From Crystallibacter sulfonylureivorans_A (lineage in GTDB: Bacteria > Actinomycetota > Actinomycetes > Actinomycetales > Micrococcaceae): a stretch of DNA of 64,000 bases. Position 1 is the stretch's first letter, and every line of letters begins with the position of its first letter. Below, in pieces: positions 57,581 through 64,000 of this stretch. The stretch is from contig NZ_JBLKRT010000026.1 in assembly GCF_047607445.1 (NCBI RefSeq), positions 1-64,000 on the forward strand. Direction: 5' to 3'. The translations under genes were made by a program, and so were the position numbers. A model generated the notes under the pieces. That model did no database searches. It worked only from the letters and a program-made list of their open reading frames with translations, and was not told the DNA's origin.

Positions 57581-57970
57581 TTAGATGTAGCTGCAGATGC
57601 GATCCGATTCGCAGTTTGCAGAGGTGCCGGCTGAGACGGTGGCGTGAAGTCCGGCCACTGTTGCCCGGAGGGCGGTCAGCTCCGCAATCTGTCGGTCCAG
57701 GTCGGATAACTGGTGGGAGAGCAGGTCCTGGACGTGGGCGCAGGGAGCTTCTCCGGCGTCACGGAGGCCAAGAATTTCCCGTATCTGCGTCAGGGCGAGG
57801 CCTGCGGCTCGTCCGCGTCGGATGAACTCCAGCCTGGCCACAGAGTCTTCGGTGTAGTCCCGGTAACCGTTAGGGGATCTTTTGGCTGCGGGGAGAAGCC
57901 CGCTGTCCTCGTAGAAACGCAAGGTCTTTGTCGTCATCCCTGCCGCTGTCGCGGCCTCACCGATAAGCAT
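57581..57970 (-). CDS. merR: MerR-family metal regulator
   Basis: ATG 57970 follows AAAGGG at the right distance. The 129-residue protein has the MerR helix-turn-helix (MLIGEAATAAGMTTKTLRFY, EDSGLLPAAKRSPNGYRDYT), a long dimerisation helix, and cysteines at 77, 120 and 126. Mercury MerR proteins have their cysteines at about 82, 117 and 126; the spacing here (C77, then a CX5C pair) is closer to the Cd/Pb-type CadR pattern. The neighbour merA nevertheless points to mercury. It faces merA across a promoter with a 19-base spacer. Confidence 0.8.
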   Translation of the reverse strand: MLIGEAATAAGMTTKTLRFYEDSGLLPAAKRSPNGYRDYTEDSVARLEFIRRGRAAGLALTQIREILGLRDAGEAPCAHVQDLLSHQLSDLDRQIAELTALRATVAGLHATVSAGTSANCESDRICSYI

Positions 57971-58009
57971 GATCAACCCTTTCATCGAAGGCCGCCAGGG
58001 GTGGGCACC

Positions 58010-58041
58010 TTGACATTCCAGTTTAGGGGAAGGTTGAGAAT
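58010..58041 (+). promoter_or_regulatory. merA promoter with MerR-type 19-base spacer
   Basis: TTGACA (58010-58015) and TGAGAA (58035-58040) are separated by 19 bases, longer than the usual 17, as in promoters activated by MerR through DNA distortion. The spacer contains a partial dyad (CTTGACATTCC with GGGAAGGTT). Confidence 0.7.
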
Positions 58042-58142
58042 GGGGGCAGAGCAGGTCTTCGACCGAAGGCCGGTAGATCGGCCGCCAGGGAGCCAGCAGC
58101 GCATTCTGGACGGCTGCTTCCCCTCCCATTTATAGGAGTCCC

Positions 58143-59585
58143 ATGTCTGCACCAGCATTCGATTATGACCTGGCCATTATCGGTTCCGGCGGCGGCGCGT
58201 TCGCTGCGGCCATCCGGGCCACCAATCGCGGTAAGCGGGTGCTGATGGTTGAGCGCAGCACCGTGGGCGGCACCTGCGTGAACACCGGCTGCATACCTTC
58301 CAAGGCCCTGCTGGCCGCCGCCGAAGCCCGCCATGTTGCCCTGGACGCTTCTGGTCGGTTTCCTGGCATCAGCACCTCTGCCGGGCCGGTTGATATGCCC
58401 GATCTAGTCGGCGGGAAGCGGTCCCTGGTCGAATCCATGCGGTCAGAGAAGTATGTGGACCTCGCCGCGGACTACGGATGGAAGCTGCATCATGGGACGG
58501 CGGCGTTCGCCGGGACCGCGGCCGCGCCCGTTCTGAACATTACCGGTGCGGGTGGTACCACCGAGACAGTGAGCGCGGAACATTACCTGGTGGCAACTGG
58601 CTCCACCCCCTGGATCCCGGAGGTGGCGGGAATGGAAGAGGTGGACTATCTGACGTCCACGAGTGCGATGGAGCTGCAGGAAGTTCCCGCTTCCATGCTC
58701 GTGCTGGGCGGCGGGTATGTGGCGCTGGAGCAGGCCCAGCTTTTCGCCCGGCTCGGGACGAAGGTGACCATGCTCGTGCGTTCCAGGCTCGCCTCGTCCG
58801 AAGAGCCTGAAGCTGGGCACGCCCTCATGGGTGTCTTCGACGATGAGGGCATCCGAGTCGTCCGCCGCGCGACCGTGTCCTCAGTCGGCACCGATTCGGC
58901 TACGGGGGATGTGGTCGTGGACGCCTCCGTTTCAGGAGGGCAGGAGGAGTTCAGGGCTGCCCGCCTGCTCGTTGCAACAGGCCGGCGCCCTGTCACTGAG
59001 GATTTGAACCTATGCATGGTTGGCGTCGAGACCGGGGACCGCGGGGAAGTCCTGGTGGACGGGACCCTTCGCAGTACTAATCGGAGGATCTGGGCCGCGG
59101 GTGATGTGACTGGGCATCGGGAGTTCGTCTACGTAGCCGCCGCCCATGGGGCCCTGATGGTGGAGAACGCCTTCGAGGGCGCCGGGCGCGAGGTCGACTA
59201 CCGGCACCTCCCCAGGGTCACTTTCACCAGCCCTGCTCTGGCCGCCGTAGGGATGACTGATAAGGAAGCGAATCAGGCCGGGATCAGGTGCATGTGCCGG
59301 GTTCTGCCGCTCAAATTTGTCCCGAGGGCCCTGGTGAACCGTGACACCCGCGGCTTCATCAAGATCGTTGCCGATGCCGACACCGGCCGGATACTAGGGA
59401 TCACTGCGGTGGGTAAGGAAGCCGGGGACATCGCAGGGGCCGGGGTCTACATTCTGGAGGCCGGGATGACCGTTGATCAGGTCGCGAACCTCTGGAGCCC
59501 CTACCTAACCATGGCTGAAGGCATCAAGATCGCAGCCCAGTCCTTTACTACTGACGTCTCCAAACTTTCCTGCTGCGCTGCCTAG
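58143..59585 (+). CDS. merA: Mercuric reductase
   Basis: The 480-residue flavoprotein has the FAD motif LAIIGSGGGAFAAAI, the redox-active GGTCVNTGCIPSK (C45 and C50), the NAD(P)H site MLVLGGGYVALEQAQLFARL, RIWAAGDVTG, and a C-terminal cysteine pair in SKLSCCAA (C477, C478), which delivers Hg(II). It reduces Hg(II) to Hg(0) in the cytoplasm. It has no N-terminal HMA domain, as in many Gram-positive forms. GGAG precedes ATG 58143. No mer transport or organomercurial lyase gene is in the element. Confidence 0.95.
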   Translation: MSAPAFDYDLAIIGSGGGAFAAAIRATNRGKRVLMVERSTVGGTCVNTGCIPSKALLAAAEARHVALDASGRFPGISTSAGPVDMPDLVGGKRSLVESMRSEKYVDLAADYGWKLHHGTAAFAGTAAAPVLNITGAGGTTETVSAEHYLVATGSTPWIPEVAGMEEVDYLTSTSAMELQEVPASMLVLGGGYVALEQAQLFARLGTKVTMLVRSRLASSEEPEAGHALMGVFDDEGIRVVRRATVSSVGTDSATGDVVVDASVSGGQEEFRAARLLVATGRRPVTEDLNLCMVGVETGDRGEVLVDGTLRSTNRRIWAAGDVTGHREFVYVAAAHGALMVENAFEGAGREVDYRHLPRVTFTSPALAAVGMTDKEANQAGIRCMCRVLPLKFVPRALVNRDTRGFIKIVADADTGRILGITAVGKEAGDIAGAGVYILEAGMTVDQVANLWSPYLTMAEGIKIAAQSFTTDVSKLSCCAA

Positions 59586-59627
59586 CCCGGAGACGGTCGG
59601 GCGAGACCCCTTGGTGAGGTGCGCGCT

Positions 59628-61760
59628 TTAGAGATCCTTCCTATCCCGGTGATGAGGTGGTGGGGTGTGTTCGGCCTCCGGCTCGAGGTCGTGGAGAAGT
59701 TGGTGGATGCGGCGTTGTGTTGCCTGGTGTCGTTCGACTTCACGGAGCCAGCCCCGATCCTGGGCATCGGCGATAAGTTCTTCCTCGCGGCCCAGTCGTG
59801 CCCTGAGCCTGGGGACGTATTCGCTTGTGGTGAGGAATTTCGGGCAGGAGAGCATGAGTTCACACTCGCAAGGCCCTTCAGCAGGCAATCGCAGGCAATG
59901 TCCGAGTTCGAGTTCGGTCTTCAGGAAATTGGTTTGCAGCCAATGAACGGACTCGTCGTCCAGCCTTCCGCTCATGAGAGCTTCCGCCGCTGGCCCTGCG
60001 ATTCGGTTACCGGAAGCCAGTGCCTCCTCGTACTGGCGGCGTACTTCGGGGTCGGAGATCCTGCTGTAGATCATGGACATCGAAGCGCTCTTGTGACCGA
60101 GGATCGTCATGATGGTCTGAATCCTCGCTCCCCCTTCGGCGAGCTGTGTGCCGAGGGTGTGGCGCAGCCTGTGTGCGCTGACGGTCCTGGTTCCCTTGGA
60201 GTCGACAAGGCCGGCGGCGGTGCACGCCTTCTCAAAGGCGTCGTCGAAGAGGGTCGCCGATGACAGGAGTTTGCCCTTGCGAACGAAGATGTAGTTCTCC
60301 AACCGACCGGTGGTGGGATCACGCCGCGCCACTGCCTTCATCGTCTTGGCCTGGTTGATTATCTCCTGCAGGGCAACGGCCGCGTCAGCGTGAAGAGGGA
60401 TGAGGCGTTCGGAATGGCCTTTGCCAACCGGGATCCGCAGCCTCGGGTGGCCGCTGGTATAGGTGTCGAGGCAGTCCCAGGTAAGTCGTCGGATCTCGTC
60501 CCGTCTGGCGCCGGACCACCGCAGCAGCAACAGCGCGGTCCGCTGCAATGGGTCGGTGAGGCCTTCTATCGCGGTCATCAGGGCGTCCAGCTCGTGCCGG
60601 GGCAGGTATCGGGGAACTGTCTCCTGCCTGCGAGGCGCGTCCCGGCTCGTGAGCAGCGGCCTACCGGGAACGTCCTCCCAGCCCCATATGCCGGTATCGC
60701 GACAGAATGCTCCGATGGCATTGATCTCGTGCTTGCGGGTGGTCACGTGCAACGGTTGGCCTGTGTTCTGACTCGGGTAGGTAGGTAGCCAACGGAGATA
60801 TTCCTCAAGCAAGGCCCGGTCCAGCTGGGCCAGGGATGTGATGTCTGGGTGTTCACGACCGAGCCAGTTCACGAAGCGCCGCAATCCCTCCCTGGCGATC
60901 CTAACCGTCTGTGGGCGGTCGAACTGTGCCTCGAGCCGGGTGAGGAGATAGCGCTCGATGACGGCCCGGATCCGCGGCGGGCAGGGTTCCGGGAGCAGGT
61001 TTTCTTCCCAGCTCTCGCGGCGCCTCGTGCCGGCAAGCGGCGGGTCGGTGACCTGCCCGATGTTAAACAGCAGGACGTGCAGGCAATGGACTTTCGCCAG
61101 GTGAGCCCGAGCGAAGCGTTCGCCGGCGTTGTCGCCTGTCATCTGCCAAGGGGACTTTTGGTAGAGAGCGGCCCGGAGCTGAGCGAAATCCTCCCGTTGA
61201 CCGAAGGACCGTATCTGCTCAGCCATATCAAACAGGTCCTCGGCGGTGATCGCCGTAATATCAGGGTCGCCGCGATGCAGCAGTAGACGGCCGATCGCCC
61301 AGGTGAGGTTCGTACGGGATGACTCGGGACGGTATCCCAACTCCGTCAAGCGCGTCGTGTGAGTCTCAAAGAGGTCCAGGTCCACTCCGAGCCCGTTGCC
61401 GCCGGCCTGGATGCTGAAAAGCCGGGCGTACTTTCGGACGAACAGGAACTCGTAATCCAGCCCAACGCCGTGCACGAGGGCCAGATAGACCAGATAGCCG
61501 CTTGCGTCAAAGGTATCCGTGCGCCCCGTGGCGCGAAGGGGTCCGCCGGTGAAGCCAGCCCGAACCAGAAGAGGCGCCCGGAACCACTCCTCCAGATCAG
61601 GCCAAGCCAGAACAAACCGGCGGTAGGCTGCCAGTCGCTGGTAGCGGGCCGCGTAGTGGGGGATATACGCCTTGACCCACGCAGCGTACTCGGTCTCCGT
61701 AGCATGGCGGCGTGCGGTGGGAACGGTTATCCGTGCAGTTGCCCGTGCAGCGGAGGTCAA
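59628..61760 (-). CDS. Tyrosine recombinase (TnpB-like), large
   Basis: I read the start as TTG 61760, which overlaps the stop of the preceding recombinase gene; this gives 710 residues. The catalytic region has LLLRWSGARRDEIRRLTWD (first Arg), SAHRLRHTLGTQLAEGG (HxxR) and ILGHKSASMSMIYSRISD (Tyr). The long N-terminal half and a Cys-containing tail (GPCECELMLSCPKF) fit the larger recombinase of Tn554-like pairs. It should act with the smaller enzyme to move the mer element. It converges with merA. Confidence 0.85.
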   Translation of the reverse strand: MTSAARATARITVPTARRHATETEYAAWVKAYIPHYAARYQRLAAYRRFVLAWPDLEEWFRAPLLVRAGFTGGPLRATGRTDTFDASGYLVYLALVHGVGLDYEFLFVRKYARLFSIQAGGNGLGVDLDLFETHTTRLTELGYRPESSRTNLTWAIGRLLLHRGDPDITAITAEDLFDMAEQIRSFGQREDFAQLRAALYQKSPWQMTGDNAGERFARAHLAKVHCLHVLLFNIGQVTDPPLAGTRRRESWEENLLPEPCPPRIRAVIERYLLTRLEAQFDRPQTVRIAREGLRRFVNWLGREHPDITSLAQLDRALLEEYLRWLPTYPSQNTGQPLHVTTRKHEINAIGAFCRDTGIWGWEDVPGRPLLTSRDAPRRQETVPRYLPRHELDALMTAIEGLTDPLQRTALLLLRWSGARRDEIRRLTWDCLDTYTSGHPRLRIPVGKGHSERLIPLHADAAVALQEIINQAKTMKAVARRDPTTGRLENYIFVRKGKLLSSATLFDDAFEKACTAAGLVDSKGTRTVSAHRLRHTLGTQLAEGGARIQTIMTILGHKSASMSMIYSRISDPEVRRQYEEALASGNRIAGPAAEALMSGRLDDESVHWLQTNFLKTELELGHCLRLPAEGPCECELMLSCPKFLTTSEYVPRLRARLGREEELIADAQDRGWLREVERHQATQRRIHQLLHDLEPEAEHTPPPHHRDRKDL

Positions 61761-62881
61761 TGGAGAGCACCCAAGGCAGCGCGGTACTCGTCGCGGACCT
61801 GTGAGTCCGAAACTCTGGTGTAAATCCTGGTCGACTCCGGTGATGCGTGGCCCAGGCGTTGTTGGAGTGCCAACTCGCGCATGCCGGCTTCCCACATCAG
61901 GGTCGCGTGTGTATGACGCAGGGCATGTGGTGTCTTCTCGGGTGCCCGCAGTCCGAGCCTGTTGAGCCGGCGGGCGAACATCCGAACCAGTGCGTCGTAC
62001 GAAAGCGGATCACACGATCGGACACCGCGGCCGCCGACGAGGAAGAGAAACGGGCTCGCTGATTGGGGAGGGCGTTCACGCATGACATATCGGTTGACGG
62101 CGTCCAGGGTGCGGGGTTCGAGCACATCAACGACGCGTTCTTGGCGGGATTTCCCTCTCGCTCCGCGTGGATGGTCATCGCGTTTGCGGATGGTGACGCG
62201 CCGGTGCCCGTACGATATGTCCTCAAGGTGCAGGCTCAACACCTCCCCGGGGCGCAGTCCCCCGTCAAGCATCAGCAGGACCATGGCCAAGTCCCGCAGG
62301 GAGGTCATGCTGTTGAGCAGGGCCTCAACTTCAGGTAGGGCCAAGGGACGCGGCAGTCTCAGCGGCAGCTTGACTCTAATTTGTCGCCGCATCGGCTGCT
62401 GCCTGCTTGCACCGCCCGTGAAGGGGCGGTGCCGCTCGCTCACCATGGCCAATGACCGATCAGGTTGTCGGCGCATGGGGTTCTCCGCGTCGAACATCTC
62501 GGCGACGATGGCCCACTCGTAAAAGCTCGAGACGGCCGCCAGCACCCGGGCAACAGTGGCTGCGGCCAGGAGCCGTCCCTCAGGACCGGTCATGGCAAGG
62601 CCAAGCCGCTGGGCTGATCTCCGGCTCGGGCGCTTCCTCAGCCAGCCCAAGAAGTTCAAAGCCACAGCGGGGCGGAAATCGTCCCAGTCCGTGCCGGTCT
62701 CCTCGAGGAATTCAAACAAGTTCTTCAGATCAAAACCGTAGGCAGAAGCCGTGTTCGGACTGCCTCCGGAATCCAAAATGTGTTGCAAGAACCTGCAGAC
62801 TGGGACCACCGCTGACCCATCTGGATCCAGAAGCATCACGGCGCAAACCGTCCCGGATGACTTGGTCGTTACAACCCGCAT
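61757..62881 (-). CDS. Tyrosine recombinase (TnpA-like)
   Basis: ATG 62881 follows GGAAGGG. The 374-residue protein has an N-terminal core-binding domain (FLQHILDSGGSPNTASAYGF, LKNLFEFLEETGTDWDDF) and the catalytic set LLMLDGGLRPGEVLSLHL, TPHALRHTHATLMWEAG, RLGHASPESTRIYTRVSD. Its length fits TnpA of Tn554-type elements. It lies just inside the right end of the element, with 57 bases to the terminal repeat, and its stop overlaps the start of the larger recombinase gene. Confidence 0.9.
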   Translation of the reverse strand: MRVVTTKSSGTVCAVMLLDPDGSAVVPVCRFLQHILDSGGSPNTASAYGFDLKNLFEFLEETGTDWDDFRPAVALNFLGWLRKRPSRRSAQRLGLAMTGPEGRLLAAATVARVLAAVSSFYEWAIVAEMFDAENPMRRQPDRSLAMVSERHRPFTGGASRQQPMRRQIRVKLPLRLPRPLALPEVEALLNSMTSLRDLAMVLLMLDGGLRPGEVLSLHLEDISYGHRRVTIRKRDDHPRGARGKSRQERVVDVLEPRTLDAVNRYVMRERPPQSASPFLFLVGGRGVRSCDPLSYDALVRMFARRLNRLGLRAPEKTPHALRHTHATLMWEAGMRELALQQRLGHASPESTRIYTRVSDSQVRDEYRAALGALH

Positions 62882-62937
62882 CTGCGTCACCCTTCCAGTG
62901 CAACACCCCTTGGCTCGCACGACTGTGAGGCGCGCAG

Positions 62938-62948
62938 TGTCCACATAA
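62938..62948. repeat. Right terminal inverted repeat of the mer element
   Basis: TGTCCACATAA, the exact reverse complement of 57537-57547. Confidence 0.75.
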
Positions 62949-62952
62949 GAAA

Positions 62953-63447
62953 GAATTCGGCCAGAATCAGGGCTTCTTCGATGGTGCACCCCCTGCCCAG
63001 GGCGGCGTCCCCGGCGGTGGTGGACTTGGCTTTCAGCGCGTCCTCAACGTTGATCTTGGTCCGCCCGGTTTTCTTGGCGATCTGCGCCGCTGACACACCG
63101 ATCAGGGAGAGCTGGTGGTAGGCCTCGGCCTCGTCGGCCTCGGTCAACGCGGAGCGTTGGATGTTCTCGACCACTTGGGTGAGAATGCGTTCTGCTTCCT
63201 CGGGGCTTTCGGTGACCATGACCGGGATCTCGGGGCGTTCGGCTTCGACGGCGGCGCGGGTGCGGCGCTGTCCCATCAGGACGTGTACCGTGCCGTCGTC
63301 CTTGCGGTGTGCGATCACGGGCTCGAGCACGCCGTGTTCCTTGATGCTGGCCACGAAGGCGGGGGTGAGCGCGGCGTCCTTGCGGACGTTGATGTCGATG
63401 GTCAGGGTCTTGGGGTCGAGCATTTCCAGCGTGGGTGTGGTGTTCAT
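62953..63447 (-). pseudogene. N-terminal part of a split ParB-like gene
   Basis: ATG 63447 follows AAAAGGAG. The first 165 codons encode the ParB N-terminal domain: TIDINVRKDAALTPAFVASI, KEHGVLEPVIAHRKDDGTVH, VLMGQRRTRAAVEAERPEIP and VVENIQRSALTEADEAEAYH, followed by an HTH-like GVSAAQIAKKTGRTKINVED. After LILAEF the frame runs into the mer element and ends 22 codons later at 62887 with foreign sequence. The GQRRTRAA arginine patch (CTP/DNA-binding in ParB) is intact. The remainder is at 56677-57534. Confidence 0.85.
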
Positions 63448-63937
63448 GGTGTTGCTCCTTTTGCAGAGGATTCCGGTGGGTGGGGCGACCAATGGTGACC
63501 GGCCAGCTTCCCCTCTCCCCCCGTTGTTTTTTGGCTGCTGGCGGAGCTTGCGCAGCTGTGCCCGACGCAGGCCCGTCTACCGCAAGGGCAAAGGGGTGGG
63601 AAATTCCTGGAGGAAATAAGCGAGGCACGAGCGCCGGAAGGAAATTCCTGCCCCTGCAGGCCCCGACGAAGGAGGGGCTAGACGGGGTGGAGCGGGCACG
63701 TACGATCCGAAGGACAGCAGCCAAAAAACGTCGTAGACACACCAGGTTCAGGGACGGCGGAGCTCTGCGGAGCCGGCACTGGACCAACAGCCGGCCGCGC
63801 CAGCGGACGCCCGAATCAGTGCGAGCCCTGCGAGCACCCTCTTTGTCCAGCAGCCTGTTGGACTTTCCCCGGTGCCGGCCAGGGACCCGGGGCGGGTCCG
63901 GGGCGGCAAGGTGATGAGCGTGTGACTTTTCGGGATT
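63448..63937. repeat. Structured region upstream of parB
   Basis: No gene is supported here. TTTTTTGGCTGCTG (63527-63540) and CAGCAGCCAAAAAA (63715-63728) are perfect inverted 14-mers. Between them the palindrome GGAAATTCC with trailing TG occurs twice, 41 bases apart (63599-63609 and 63640-63650). The layout would suit a ParB binding region, an origin or a small inserted element. The leader just before the parB start (CCTCTGCAAAAGGAG) resembles the CAAAGGAAA box of the recurrent element. Confidence 0.5.
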
Positions 63938-63990
63938 GGCGGGCCGCCGCCGGGGACCACGGCGGCAGCTGCACCGTGCGGCGGCCCGCC
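63938..63990. repeat. Long GC-rich inverted repeat at window end
   Basis: GGCGGGCCGCCGC (63938-63950) and GCGGCGGCCCGCC (63978-63990) are perfect 13-base arms. They resemble the GGCGGTCCGCC arms in copies 2 and 3 of the recurrent element. Confidence 0.55.
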
Positions 63991-64000
63991 CGAACTTCCG

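Larger units (their letters stand above)
57535..62952. mobile_element. Mercury-resistance transposon with two tyrosine recombinases
   Basis: The element interrupts a ParB-like gene. Its ends carry an 11-base perfect inverted repeat: TTATGTGGACA at 57537-57547 and its complement TGTCCACATAA at 62938-62948. Inside are merR, merA and two overlapping tyrosine-recombinase genes. Two such recombinases and no DDE transposase resemble Tn554-family elements (TnpA and TnpB; no TnpC is seen). Those elements leave a few bases of core or coupling sequence at each junction rather than a target duplication. Accordingly, dropping 57535-62952 rejoins parB in frame as GAA TTC GAA GAC. Confidence 0.8.

Noticed and set aside
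63044..63787. 247-codon minus-strand frame upstream of and overlapping parB
   Set aside because: It is a different frame over the parB N-terminal part and its leader; composition and absence of motifs mark it as a shadow.
1..64000. tRNA, rRNA or CRISPR array
   Set aside because: I saw no tRNA-like cloverleaf with TTC-purine arm, no rRNA segment and no regularly spaced direct repeats. A covariance or repeat search would be needed to exclude small cases.

Overview
This window looks like most of the backbone and cargo of a conjugative plasmid from a high-GC actinobacterium. Arthrobacter or another Micrococcaceae is the best guess. The evidence is the GC-rich coding sequence, frequent GTG/TTG starts with overlapping stop/start codons, an actinobacterial type IV secretion set (SCO6880-like protein, VirB4-like and VirD4-like ATPases, DUF4913), a CmtR-type regulator, a DUF6504 protein and a DUF6153 protein. 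I saw no rRNA, tRNA or CRISPR array. These assignments come from reading motifs and proteins, not from database searches.

Layout. 0-1.1 kb: edge of an ATP-dependent DNA ligase and a probable SOS-controlled pair ending in a DUF6504 protein. 1.1-6.3 kb: small proteins, a ParA/ribbon-helix-helix partition pair with an AT-rich repeat region upstream, and a primase-like replication initiator. 6.4-9.3 kb: an unusual four-gene group (ImmA/IrrE-like metallopeptidase, MAB_1171c-like membrane protein, PAP2-like membrane protein, EspR-like regulator) with matching palindromes at both ends. 9.4-27.4 kb: the conjugation module, running from a wall hydrolase through secretion ATPases, a KAP-type NTPase, a relaxase and MobC to a probable oriT.

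28.1-40.2 kb is a metal and redox cargo block. A Cd/Pb operon (CmtR, P1B ATPase, LspA, CadD, CcdA, TlpA-like, DoxX-like) lies beside a copper cluster (CopZ-like, CopB-like ATPase, DUF6153, DUF305, BNR-type lipoprotein, Cys-rich Csp-like protein) with a CsoR-type operator. 40.5-42.7 kb holds a DUF305 membrane protein, a serine resolvase and a uracil-DNA glycosylase-like protein.

43.1-56.2 kb is a defence island. It contains a minus-strand ubiquitin-like conjugation operon (tandem ubiquitin-like protein, E2-like protein, JAB-E1 fusion). Divergent from it is a small ORF followed by an XRE/ImmA-IrrE fusion. Next comes a four-gene operon of SNF2 helicase, type III-like methyltransferase, type III-like restriction helicase-nuclease and an OGG-fold-like protein.

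56.7-63.4 kb contains a large ParB-like gene split in two by a 5.4-kb mercury-resistance transposon (merR, merA and two tyrosine recombinases, resembling Tn554-family organisation). Removing the element rejoins parB in frame. The small ParA/RHH pair at 2.2-3.7 kb may explain how the plasmid tolerates the loss. A recurrent noncoding element (strong hairpin followed by TTTCCCTCTGCAAAGGAAA or a shorter form of it) sits at three borders between backbone and cargo.
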